This document shows, in pieces, positions 24,187 to 31,485 of a stretch of DNA of 64,000 nt. Where the stretch lies: assembly GCA_046330315.1 (NCBI GenBank), contig JAXLSZ010000004.1, forward strand, positions 62,001-126,000, written 5' to 3'. This DNA comes from JAXLSZ01 sp046330315 (GTDB taxonomy: Bacteria; Actinomycetota; Thermoleophilia; Solirubrobacterales; 70-9). The stretch's first letter is position 1, and every line of letters starts with the position of its first letter. A program made the position numbers and the translations under genes. The notes under the pieces were generated by a model. It saw only the letters and a program-made list of their open reading frames with translations, was not told the DNA's origin and ran no database searches.

Positions 24187-25392
24187 ATGGAGATCGACAT
24201 CGGTCGGGGCAAGAAGGGGCGGCGCGCCTACGGGTTCGACGACATCGCGATCGTTCCCTCGCGCCGGACCCGTGACCCCGACGACATAGACATCAGCTGG
24301 ACCCTCGGCCCCTATCGCTTCGAGCTTCCACTCGTGGCCTCTGCCATGGACGGGGTCGTCAGCCCCGAGACGGCGGCGATGGTCAACGGGCTGGGAGGCC
24401 TCGGGGTGCTCAACCTGGAGGGCATCTGGACGCGGTTCGAGGACGCCGACGAGCGGCTGGAGAAGATCGCCGCCGCCCCCAAGCAGGAGGCGACCCGGAT
24501 CATGCAGGAGATCTACGCCGAGCCGGTCAAGCCAGAGCTGGTCGGCAGGCGGATTGCCGAGATCAAGGAGCAGGGCGCGGTGGCCTGCGGGTCGCTGACC
24601 CCGCAGCGAGTGCGCGATTTCTACGAGATCGCGGTCGAGGCGGGGGTCGACATCCTGGTCATCCAGGGGACCGTGATCTCCGCCGAGCACGTCTCGTCCA
24701 GCGTCGAGCCGCTCAACCTCAAGGAGTTCATCGCGGAGGTCCCGGTGCCAACCGTGGTCGGTGGGTGCGCCTCCTACGCGACCGGGCTGCACCTGATGCG
24801 CACCGGGGCGGTCGGGGTGCTGGTCGGGGTCGGGCCGGGCGCCGCCTGCACGACCCGCGGCGTGCTGGGCATCGGGGTGCCCCAGGCGACGGCCATTGCC
24901 GACGTCGCCGCGGCGCGCTCCCAGCACATGCTGGAGACCGGGGAGTACGTCAACGTGATCGCCGACGGCGGCATGCGGACCGGTGGCGACGTGTCCAAGG
25001 CGATCGCCTGCGGCGCCGACGCCGTGATGGTCGGCTCTCCGCTGGCCAGGGCGAAGGAGGCTCCCGGCAAGGGGTTCCACTGGGGGATGGCGACCTTCCA
25101 CCCCTCGCTGCCCCGCGGCACCCGGGTTGCGACCGTGCAGGACGGCACGATGGAGGAGATCCTCCTCGGCCCGGCCCACGAGAACGACGGCACCTTCAAC
25201 CTGATGGGGGCGCTGAGGACCTCGATGGCGACCTGCGGCTACGAGGACATCCGCTCCTTCCAGCGGGCGGAGGTGATGATCGCGCCGGCCCTGCAGAGCG
25301 AGGGCAAGAGGCTCCAGCAGGAGCAGTCCGTGGGCATGGGGTCGAACGGGCGAGCGGTGGTCGCCGAGGCGGTCGGGGTCGCGGATGACTAG
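24187..25392 (+). CDS. guaB3: GuaB3 family IMP dehydrogenase-like protein
   Basis: A 401-residue TIM-barrel enzyme without the inserted CBS pair of normal GuaB, which is the GuaB3 architecture common in actinobacteria and cyanobacteria. The N terminus is RRAYGFDDIAIVPSRR. The catalytic loop GPGAACTTRGVLGIGVPQ has the expected Cys, and ADGGMRTGGDVSKAIACGAD is the phosphate site. It should convert IMP to XMP, feeding GuaA immediately downstream. AGGAGG lies 8 nt before the ATG. A canonical guaB is not in this window. Confidence 0.9.
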   Translation: MEIDIGRGKKGRRAYGFDDIAIVPSRRTRDPDDIDISWTLGPYRFELPLVASAMDGVVSPETAAMVNGLGGLGVLNLEGIWTRFEDADERLEKIAAAPKQEATRIMQEIYAEPVKPELVGRRIAEIKEQGAVACGSLTPQRVRDFYEIAVEAGVDILVIQGTVISAEHVSSSVEPLNLKEFIAEVPVPTVVGGCASYATGLHLMRTGAVGVLVGVGPGAACTTRGVLGIGVPQATAIADVAAARSQHMLETGEYVNVIADGGMRTGGDVSKAIACGADAVMVGSPLARAKEAPGKGFHWGMATFHPSLPRGTRVATVQDGTMEEILLGPAHENDGTFNLMGALRTSMATCGYEDIRSFQRAEVMIAPALQSEGKRLQQEQSVGMGSNGRAVVAEAVGVADD

Positions 25393-25539
25393 ACCTCGGG
25401 TTTCAGGGCCGGCGGGTCCTGTCACGGATCTGGCACCGCCGGTCCTGCGGTGCGGTTGCTCCTCGGACCGGTCCCCCGCACCACCCGCCGGCAGCGGCGC
25501 TGCGCCGGTCCAGGCAACACACCACTCGCCAGAGGCCAG

Positions 25540-27270
25540 GTGAGCGAAACCCGGACATCCGCCGCCACCGCGCCCGGACGCGAAGCGGAGGAGGCCCGGG
25601 ACCCGCGCGCGCCCGGACGCGAAGCGGAGGAGGCCCGGGACCCGCGCGCGCCCGGACGCGAAGCGGAGGAGGCCCGGGACCCGCGCGCGCCCGGACGCGA
25701 AGCGGAGGACGCGCGCGGCCTTGATCTCCTCACCGGGCGGGAGGAGGTGCTGGTCCTCGACTTCGGCGGGCAGTACTCGCAGCTGATCGCGAGGCGGATC
25801 CGCGAGTGCGGCGTGTTCGCGGAGCTGATGCCCTCCAACGTCGGCGTGGAGACGATCCGAGAGCGGCGCCCGCGGGGCCTCGTGCTCTCGGGCGGTCCCG
25901 CCTCGGTCTACGAGCCGGGCGCTCCCGGCTTTCCCACGGAGCTGACCGAGCTGGGGATTCCGGTGCTCGGCATCTGCTACGGCATGCAGGCGATGGTCCA
26001 GGCGCTCGGCGGCAGGGTCGAGGCGGCCGAGGCGGGCGAGTTCGGGCGGACCGACCTGACCCTGATCGACGACGGCGGTGACCTGCTGGCCGGTCTCCCC
26101 GCCGAGCAGCACTGCTGGATGAGCCACCGGGACGCCGTCTTCGAGGCCCCTCCCGGGTTCAGGGCGCTGGCCTCGAGCCCCGGCTCCCCGGTCGCCGCCT
26201 GCGAGTCCCCCGAGCGCGGCCTCTACGGGATCCAGTTCCACCCCGAGGTCGTCCACACCCCCTACGGGACCGAGATCCTCACCCACTTCCTGCGGGAGGT
26301 CGCCGGCTGCACGGAGCACTGGTCGCCGGCCTCGGTGATCGCCGAGCAGGTCGAGGCGGTCCGGGCGCAGGTCGGCGAGGGCAGGGTGATCTGCGGGCTC
26401 TCGGGCGGGGTGGACTCCTCGGTCGCGGCGATGCTGGTCCACCGGGCCGTGGGAGCGCAGCTGACCTGCGTGTTCGTGGACCACGGGCTGATGCGGCTCA
26501 ACGAGGCCGAGCAGGTGGTCGAGGCGTTCAGCGGCTTCGGGATCCCGCTCGTCCACGTCGATGCCGAGGATCGCTTCCTGGCCCGGCTGGCAGGGGTGGA
26601 CGATCCCGAGACCAAGCGGAAGATCATCGGCGAGGAGTTCATCCGCGTCTTCGAGGAGGAGGCGGCGAAGATCGCCGATGTCCACTACCTCGTGCAGGGC
26701 ACGCTCTACTCCGACGTGATCGAGTCCGGGGGCAGCCACGGGGCGGACACGATCAAGTCCCACCACAACGTCGGGGGGCTGCCCGAGGAGTACGACTTCG
26801 AGCTGGTGGAGCCGCTGCGGATGCTCTTCAAAGACGAGGTCAGGGCGGTGGGCGCCGAGCTCGGGCTCCCGGACCGGATGGTCTGGCGCCAGCCCTTCCC
26901 GGGGCCGGGCCTGGCGATCCGCATCGTCGGCGGAGAGGTCAACCGCGAGCGGCTCGACATCCTGCGCGCCGCCGACGCGATCCTCCAGGAGGAGATCCGC
27001 GCCGCCGAGCTCTACCGCCAGCTCTGGCAGTCCTTCTGCGTGCTGCCCGTGGTCCGCTCGGTCGGCGTGCAGGGCGACGGCCGCACCTACGCCTACCCGA
27101 TCGTGATCAGGGCGGTCACCTCCGACGACGCGATGACCGCGGACTGGGCCAGATTGCCCTACGACCTGCTGGAGCGCGTCTCCGGCCGGATCATCAACGA
27201 GATCGCCGCCGTCAACCGGGTCGCGCTCGACATCTCCTCGAAGCCTCCGGCGACGATCGAGTGGGAGTGA
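25540..27270 (+). CDS. guaA: GMP synthase (glutamine-hydrolysing)
   Basis: Class I glutamine amidotransferase (LVLDFGGQYSQLIARRIRE, then GICYGMQAM with the nucleophile Cys, then GIQFHPEVVH) fused to the ATP pyrophosphatase (LSGGVDSSVAAML) and dimerisation domain ending PPATIEWE. It converts XMP to GMP. The start is uncertain. GTG at 25540 gives a 70-residue N-terminal extension of four 13-residue repeats (APGREAEEARDPR); GTG at 25747 would give a normal-length enzyme, but its GGGAGG is too close. The extension is absent from typical GuaA. Confidence 0.93.
   Translation: MSETRTSAATAPGREAEEARDPRAPGREAEEARDPRAPGREAEEARDPRAPGREAEDARGLDLLTGREEVLVLDFGGQYSQLIARRIRECGVFAELMPSNVGVETIRERRPRGLVLSGGPASVYEPGAPGFPTELTELGIPVLGICYGMQAMVQALGGRVEAAEAGEFGRTDLTLIDDGGDLLAGLPAEQHCWMSHRDAVFEAPPGFRALASSPGSPVAACESPERGLYGIQFHPEVVHTPYGTEILTHFLREVAGCTEHWSPASVIAEQVEAVRAQVGEGRVICGLSGGVDSSVAAMLVHRAVGAQLTCVFVDHGLMRLNEAEQVVEAFSGFGIPLVHVDAEDRFLARLAGVDDPETKRKIIGEEFIRVFEEEAAKIADVHYLVQGTLYSDVIESGGSHGADTIKSHHNVGGLPEEYDFELVEPLRMLFKDEVRAVGAELGLPDRMVWRQPFPGPGLAIRIVGGEVNRERLDILRAADAILQEEIRAAELYRQLWQSFCVLPVVRSVGVQGDGRTYAYPIVIRAVTSDDAMTADWARLPYDLLERVSGRIINEIAAVNRVALDISSKPPATIEWE
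25571..25720 (+). repeat. 39-bp tandem repeat in the 5' part of guaA
   Basis: Four copies start with CGCCCGGACGCGAAGCGG at 25571, 25610, 25649 and 25688; the last diverges in its second half. The period is a multiple of three, so the guaA frame stays open through the array. Confidence 0.9.
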
Positions 27271-27292
27271 GCCCGCCCGGGCCCGCGGTCCG

Positions 27293-28204
27293 TTGAGCGG
27301 CTCCGACCACCCGCACCGCCCCCACGCCCACGCGGTCTCCGACGACGCCGACCGGCGCCTGCTCGCCGTCGCGCTGGCGCTGATCCTGGCCTTCATGGCG
27401 CTGGAGGTGGCGGCGGGCATCGTCGCCAACTCGCTGGCCCTGCTCTCCGACGCGGGCCACATGCTCACCGACGCGGCCGCGATCGCCTTCTCCCTTCTCG
27501 CCATCCACCTCGCCCGCCGCCCTCCCGCCGGCCCGATGACCTTCGGGCTCAAGCGGGTGGAGATCCTCTCCGCCCAGGTCAACGGGATCACTCTGCTGGT
27601 GCTCGCCGCGGTGATCCTCTACGAGGCCGTGCGGCGTCTGATCTCTCCTCCCGAGGTCGAGGCCGGCCTGATCCTCGCGGTCGCCCTGGTCGGGGTCGCC
27701 TTCAACCTGCTGGCCGCCTACACCCTGGCCCGGGCGAACCGCACCCGCCTCAACGTCGAGGGCAGCTTCCAGCACATCGTCACCGACCTCTACGCCTTCA
27801 TCGGCACGGCGGTCGCCGCTGCAGTGATCCTGCTGACCGGCTTCGAGCGCGCCGACCCGATCGCCTCGATCTTCGTGGCGGCGCTGATGCTGCGCTCGGC
27901 CTACGGGCTGCTGCGGGCCTCGGGCCGGGTCTTCATGGAGGCGGCCCCTGAGGGTGTGGACCCCGAGCGGATCGGCCGCGCCCTGGCCGCCGAGCCGGGG
28001 GTGGTCGAGGTCCACGACCTCCACGTCTGGGAGGTCACCTCCGGCTTCCCGGCTCTTTCGGCGCACGTCGTGGTCGAGCCGGACTCGGATTGCCACGCCG
28101 CCCGCTTCCGCCTGGCGACGCTGCTCGAGCGGGAGTTCGGGATCGACCACACCACGCTCCAGGTCGAGCACCGCCCCGAGCGCCTGCTCGAGATCGAGGG
28201 GTGA
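27293..28204 (+). CDS. CDF/ZnT family zinc transporter
   Basis: A 303-residue cation exporter. A His-rich N terminus (HPHRPHAHAV) precedes six predicted helices. Helix II carries LLSDAGHMLTDAAA and helix V HIVTDLYAF, the HxxxD-type zinc sites of the CzcD/ZnT branch. The cytoplasmic C-terminal domain has EVHDLHVWEVTSGFPALSAHV. It pumps Zn2+ (perhaps Co2+ or Cd2+) out of the cytoplasm. TTG start. It faces, tail to tail, the ZIP importer and Zur regulator, forming a zinc-homeostasis locus. Confidence 0.9.
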   Translation: MSGSDHPHRPHAHAVSDDADRRLLAVALALILAFMALEVAAGIVANSLALLSDAGHMLTDAAAIAFSLLAIHLARRPPAGPMTFGLKRVEILSAQVNGITLLVLAAVILYEAVRRLISPPEVEAGLILAVALVGVAFNLLAAYTLARANRTRLNVEGSFQHIVTDLYAFIGTAVAAAVILLTGFERADPIASIFVAALMLRSAYGLLRASGRVFMEAAPEGVDPERIGRALAAEPGVVEVHDLHVWEVTSGFPALSAHVVVEPDSDCHAARFRLATLLEREFGIDHTTLQVEHRPERLLEIEG

Positions 28205-28261
28205 GGGTCGCCGAGCACCGGCCGGCCGTGGCGTCCCGTGCGACCGCCGCGGCGGCGCCGG

Positions 28262-28981
28262 TCAGACTCCGGCCACCCGGGTCACGGCGAAGATCAGGGC
28301 GAACCCCGAGGCGGTCAGCGCCACCCGTGCCCAGGAGGCGTGCGCGTGTGCCTCGGGAAGCAGGTCGGTGGCGCCCATGTAGAGGAAGAATCCGGCGTAG
28401 AGGGAGAGCAGGTAGCCGAGCGTCTGGTCGGAGACGGTGACCACGGTCCCGACCACCGCGCCCAGCAGGGGGGCGATGGCGTCTATCCGCAGCCACCGTC
28501 TCGCCTGCCGGGTGTCGCCGGACTGGCTGAGCACGAAGCTGACCGTGTTGAGCCCGTCGGCGAAGTCGTGGCTGACCACGGCGACGAAGACGAGCAGCCC
28601 GGTGGCCGCGTCAAGCCCGAAGGCCAGGCCGATGCCGAGGCCGTCGATGAAGCTGTGGATGGAGAGCCCGAGCGCGCCCATCACCCCGACGTGGCTGTGG
28701 CCCCTAGCCTCCGCCGGGCTGTCGCGGTGGTGGAGCGTGAGAGCTCGCTCGGCGAAGAAGAAGGCGAGGAACCCGACGGCGACCAGGGTGCAGGCCTTCC
28801 TTGCGTCCCCGAGGTTGTCCACCGCCTCGGGCAGGACGTCGAACAGCGCCACGGCCACGACCACCCCTCCGCTGAGCGCGATGATCGTCGGCAGCGAGTG
28901 GTGGAGGCGAAGGGCGATCATGCCCCCGGCCAGGGTGGCGAGCACGGTCAGCCCGGCAAGCGGGACCGCGATCCAGGTCAT
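28262..28981 (-). CDS. ZIP family metal transporter
   Basis: A 239-residue membrane protein with about eight helices. The metal-binding helices carry IHSFIDGLGIG and SHDFADGLN (His/Asp pairs of ZIP helices IV and V). A short His-containing loop (RGHSHVG) precedes helix IV. It should import Zn2+. The ATG overlaps the stop of the Zur-type regulator (ATGA), so both lie in one operon under the operator at 29452-29474. Confidence 0.88.
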   Translation of the reverse strand: MTWIAVPLAGLTVLATLAGGMIALRLHHSLPTIIALSGGVVVAVALFDVLPEAVDNLGDARKACTLVAVGFLAFFFAERALTLHHRDSPAEARGHSHVGVMGALGLSIHSFIDGLGIGLAFGLDAATGLLVFVAVVSHDFADGLNTVSFVLSQSGDTRQARRWLRIDAIAPLLGAVVGTVVTVSDQTLGYLLSLYAGFFLYMGATDLLPEAHAHASWARVALTASGFALIFAVTRVAGV

Positions 28982-29436
28982 GACCGGCCCGCGCAGCGCT
29001 CGCAGGCGCCGCGCAGCAGGACGTCGTGGGCGGAGACTCGGAACCCCGAGCGGCGCCCGACCGCCTCGATGGCGCCCTCCAGCCGCCGGTCGGTGAAGGG
29101 CGTGATCGCACCGCAGCGCTCGCAGAGAAGGTGGTGGTGGTGCCCGCCGCCCGGCTCGACCCTCTCATAGCCGACCGGGCCCGCGCCCATCTCGACCCGC
29201 TGCACCAGCCCCAGCTCCTCGAGCTGGTCGAGGGCCCGGTAGACGCTCGCCCTGCCGACGCCCTCCAGGCGGGCGTCGATCCCGAGGGCAGTCACCGCGC
29301 AGGGCTCCGAGGCGAGCAGCTCGATCACCCGCGAGCGGGCGCCCCCGCTGCGGCAGCCGGCGGCGCTCAGCGCCGCGGCCGCCCGCTCGGCCCAGGGGCC
29401 CTCGAAGGCTCCTTTGTCTCGCTGCCGGCGGGGGAT
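28978..29436 (-). CDS. zur: Fur family regulator, probably Zur
   Basis: Winged-helix Fur protein. The DNA-binding part ends RASVYRALDQLEELGLVQRVE. The metal region is GGGHHHHLLCERCG, with a second pair CERC near the C terminus (structural zinc site). An ORF from the first canonical start (GTG at 29328) lacks helix 1. The frame is open upstream to 29445 and encodes a Fur-like helix (GPWAERAAAALSAAG), but contains no ATG, GTG or TTG. ATC at 29434-29436, 6 nt past a TAAGCT box, or an internal CTG are the options, so the start is provisional. Zur rather than Fur is inferred from the co-transcribed ZIP and the nearby exporter. Confidence 0.85.
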   Translation of the reverse strand: MPRRQRDKGAFEGPWAERAAAALSAAGCRSGGARSRVIELLASEPCAVTALGIDARLEGVGRASVYRALDQLEELGLVQRVEMGAGPVGYERVEPGGGHHHHLLCERCGAITPFTDRRLEGAIEAVGRRSGFRVSAHDVLLRGACERCAGRS

Positions 29437-29451
29437 CGGGCGAGCTTATCA

Positions 29452-29474
29452 ATAATGAGAGTCATTCTCATTAT
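29452..29474 (-). promoter_or_regulatory. Zur/Fur operator upstream of zur-ZIP
   Basis: Perfect 9-bp inverted repeat ATAATGAGA, 5-nt centre, TCTCATTAT. The core TGAGAATGACTCTCA (minus) fits the 7-1-7 box of Zur/Fur regulators. It ends 4 bp upstream of a TAAGCT -10 (29443-29448, minus), so bound regulator would cover the promoter. This implies autoregulation and control of the ZIP importer. Confidence 0.85.
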
Positions 29475-29560
29475 GGCAACGAGATGTCGGCGCCGCCCGG
29501 GCGGTCACCACGAGGCCCGGTGCGCGAGCCCGCCGGGCGGGGGCAGCCAGGCCGGGGCGC

Positions 29561-30757
29561 TCAGCTGTAGCGGTCCCAGCGCTTCAGCGACGGGGTCGGG
29601 TCGAGGAAGTGACCGCCCTCGTACCAGCCCGGCGCCGACCACATCTCGAAGTGCAGGTGGCAGGCGGTGGCGTCGCCGGTCTCCCCGACGTTGCCGATCT
29701 GCTGGCCGGTGCGGACGACGTCTCCCACCTTGAACGTGGCAGGCCGCATCATGTGCATGTAGACGAAGTCGACGCCGGTGTCCTTGCCGTCGATGACGAT
29801 GTAGTTGCCGGCTGCCCCCTGGTAGCCGGCGTACTGGACCCGACCCCCGCGCGCCGCGACCAGCTTCGGGCCGCAGGCGGAGAGCACGTCCTGGCCCTGG
29901 TGGGTGTGCCCCGCCCGGGGGGCGCCGATCCCGTCCCCGTAGGTGTGCCTTCCGCGCAGCGGGAAGATGTAGCCGTAGAGCTTGAAGCCCGTCGCCGCCT
30001 TGACGCCGGCCGAGCGGCGGGCGACCCTGCCGCTCTGCGAGCGGATCCGGAAGGCGTAGCTGCCGTTGCGGGCCGGCCGGCCGTCGAAGCCCTTGCCGTT
30101 CCAGCGCACCTCCTGGGTCGTGTTGGCCGCCACGTCGTTGCGGAAGAAGCTCTTGACGATCCCGCCGGAGGAGTCCACCACGTCGATGCGCAGGTCGTTG
30201 AGTCGCTGGCTGCTGCGGATCACGAAGTCCAGGCGCGGGTAGTGCAGGCCGAAGAAGAAGGCGGTCCGCGGAGTCGTCTCGGCCTCGGCGACCTCGAGCG
30301 CGCCGGCGCTGCCGAGCTCGCTGCGCGGCCGGATGTCGAGCTCGGGCCGCGAGAGGTTGGAGGAGTTGCCGTAGTCGTCGCGGACCCGGACGCGGCCGTC
30401 GATCGCCCCCGCCGGCACCCGTGCGACCGCGGTCCTGCCGTTCCTCTGCGTGACCGCTGCCACCAGGCGGCCGGTTCGGGAGGGGAAGGTCATCTTCGTG
30501 ACCCGACCCAGGTTGAGGCCGCTGACCTGGACGAGGCCGCCGACGGTCGGCTCGCGCAGGCCGACGCAGTCGGTCATGCAGACAACGTCGCGCACGGTCG
30601 GCGTGCCGGGCGCGATCGACCCTCCGCCGCCGGAGGCGCCGGCGCGCCAGGAACCCGAGGCCCGGGCGACCGTCACGCCGGCCACGCAGCAGGCCGCCGC
30701 CACCACCGCCGCCAGTATCGCTGTTGCGGGCCGCCGCCAGGCCCCGCTGCGCTCCAA
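29561..30757 (-). CDS. M23 family peptidase with signal/anchor sequence
   Basis: A 398-residue exported protein. An N-terminal hydrophobic segment (ATAILAAVVAAACCVAGV) is followed by an IPT/Ig-like region, a FlgD-like beta domain (RWNGKGFDGRPARNGSYAFRI is typical), and a C-terminal LytM/M23 domain with HTHQGQDV and HLHFEMW, the zinc ligands and catalytic His. It probably cleaves cell-wall peptide cross-links or other Gly-rich peptides. TTG start with AGAGGA 7 nt upstream. Expression is controlled by the c-di-AMP riboswitch in its leader. Confidence 0.9.
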   Translation of the reverse strand: MERSGAWRRPATAILAAVVAAACCVAGVTVARASGSWRAGASGGGGSIAPGTPTVRDVVCMTDCVGLREPTVGGLVQVSGLNLGRVTKMTFPSRTGRLVAAVTQRNGRTAVARVPAGAIDGRVRVRDDYGNSSNLSRPELDIRPRSELGSAGALEVAEAETTPRTAFFFGLHYPRLDFVIRSSQRLNDLRIDVVDSSGGIVKSFFRNDVAANTTQEVRWNGKGFDGRPARNGSYAFRIRSQSGRVARRSAGVKAATGFKLYGYIFPLRGRHTYGDGIGAPRAGHTHQGQDVLSACGPKLVAARGGRVQYAGYQGAAGNYIVIDGKDTGVDFVYMHMMRPATFKVGDVVRTGQQIGNVGETGDATACHLHFEMWSAPGWYEGGHFLDPTPSLKRWDRYS

Positions 30758-30769
30758 AGCCGTTCCTCT

Positions 30770-30921
30770 CTTTCGTGGCCTGCGGAGTTAGCTGTCGGGC
30801 TCGCGCTGAAAGAGCTGCGCTACGGCCTGCTTTCGGCCGATTCGCCCCCGAGACCTTCAATGCAACGGTCTCTGCGGTTCCTCCGCTCCCGTCCGGTTCG
30901 ACCGGCCGGGACTCGGCACTT
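30770..30921 (-). promoter_or_regulatory. c-di-AMP riboswitch (ydaO-yuaA type)
   Basis: Read on the minus strand, the leader contains, in order, the conserved pieces of the ydaO class: GCCGAGTCCC, GCGGAGGAACCGC, GGGGGCGAATCGG, and the diagnostic 3' block GCCCGACAGCTAACTCCGC followed by AGGC and an AGAGGA ribosome binding site. A TATACT -10 at 30930-30935 (minus) places the transcript start near 30923. In actinobacteria this riboswitch, an OFF switch for c-di-AMP, typically precedes cell-wall hydrolase genes, which fits the M23 peptidase. Confidence 0.88.
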
Positions 30922-30978
30922 CGGGCGGCAGTATAGACCCGGCCGGGGCGTCTGGGTGCGGACGGCGCGCGCGGCGGC

Positions 30979-30984
30979 TATCAT
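30979..30984 (+). promoter_or_regulatory. -10 element of the rplM operon
   Basis: TATCAT, placing the transcript start near 30991 and leaving a leader of about 50 nt. The segment TCATCGGGCGG at 30981-30991 is exactly complementary to CCGCCCGATGA at 31036-31046, which contains the rplM start codon. Confidence 0.55.
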
Positions 30985-31000
30985 CGGGCGGCCGCAGGGG

Positions 31001-31027
31001 CCGTGCGAATTCCGCGCGGTCTTTTTT
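31001..31027 (+). terminator. Intrinsic terminator/attenuator in the rplM leader
   Basis: CCGTGCG (31001-31007), a 5-nt loop and CGCGCGG (31013-31019, one G-U pair), followed by TCTTTTTT. It stands 14 nt before the rplM ATG, inside the leader, where it can only serve as a conditional terminator of its own operon or of upstream transcription. Confidence 0.75.
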
Positions 31028-31041
31028 CGACGCACCGCCCG

Positions 31042-31485
31042 ATGAGGACCTACGTAGCAACCCCCGCCGACCGCCAGCGAGACTGGTACGTCGTCGACGC
31101 CGAGGGCCAGACCCTCGGCCGCCTGGCGACCAGGATCGCCGACGCCCTGCGGGGAAAGCGCAAGGCCACCTACACGCCCCACATCGACACCGGCGACTTC
31201 GTGATCGTCGTCAACGCCGAGAAGATTCGGGTCACCGGCGACAAGATGGCCTCCAAGCTCTACTGGCGCCACACCGGCTATCCGGGCGGGATCAAGTCGA
31301 GGACGCTGGGCGAGATGCTGGAGCGCCGGCCCGAGGAGGTCATCCGCAAGGCGGTGAGGGGCATGCTTCCGCGCAACCGCCTGGCCCGCCAGCAGCTGCG
31401 CAAGCTCAAGGTCTACGCCGGTCCCGAGCACCCGCACCAGGCCCAGCAGCCCAAGCCGATGGAGGTCGGCGCCCGTGGAGTCTGA
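31042..31485 (+). CDS. rplM: 50S ribosomal protein L13 (uL13)
   Basis: A 147-residue uL13. The family pattern runs DWYVVDAEGQTLGRLATRIA, GKRKATYTPHIDTGDFVIVVN, KLYWRHTGYPGGIKS and VRGMLPRNRLARQQLRKLKVY. It is an early-assembling 23S rRNA binding protein. The ATG has no Shine-Dalgarno and lies at the end of an attenuator-like leader. Followed by rpsI with an 11-bp overlap, the usual rplM-rpsI pair. Confidence 0.96.
   Translation: MRTYVATPADRQRDWYVVDAEGQTLGRLATRIADALRGKRKATYTPHIDTGDFVIVVNAEKIRVTGDKMASKLYWRHTGYPGGIKSRTLGEMLERRPEEVIRKAVRGMLPRNRLARQQLRKLKVYAGPEHPHQAQQPKPMEVGARGV

Noticed and set aside
29475..29560. Plus-strand gene controlled by the Zur box
   Set aside because: No convincing frame starts here on the plus strand. 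The region is the short gap between the operator and the end of the M23 gene.
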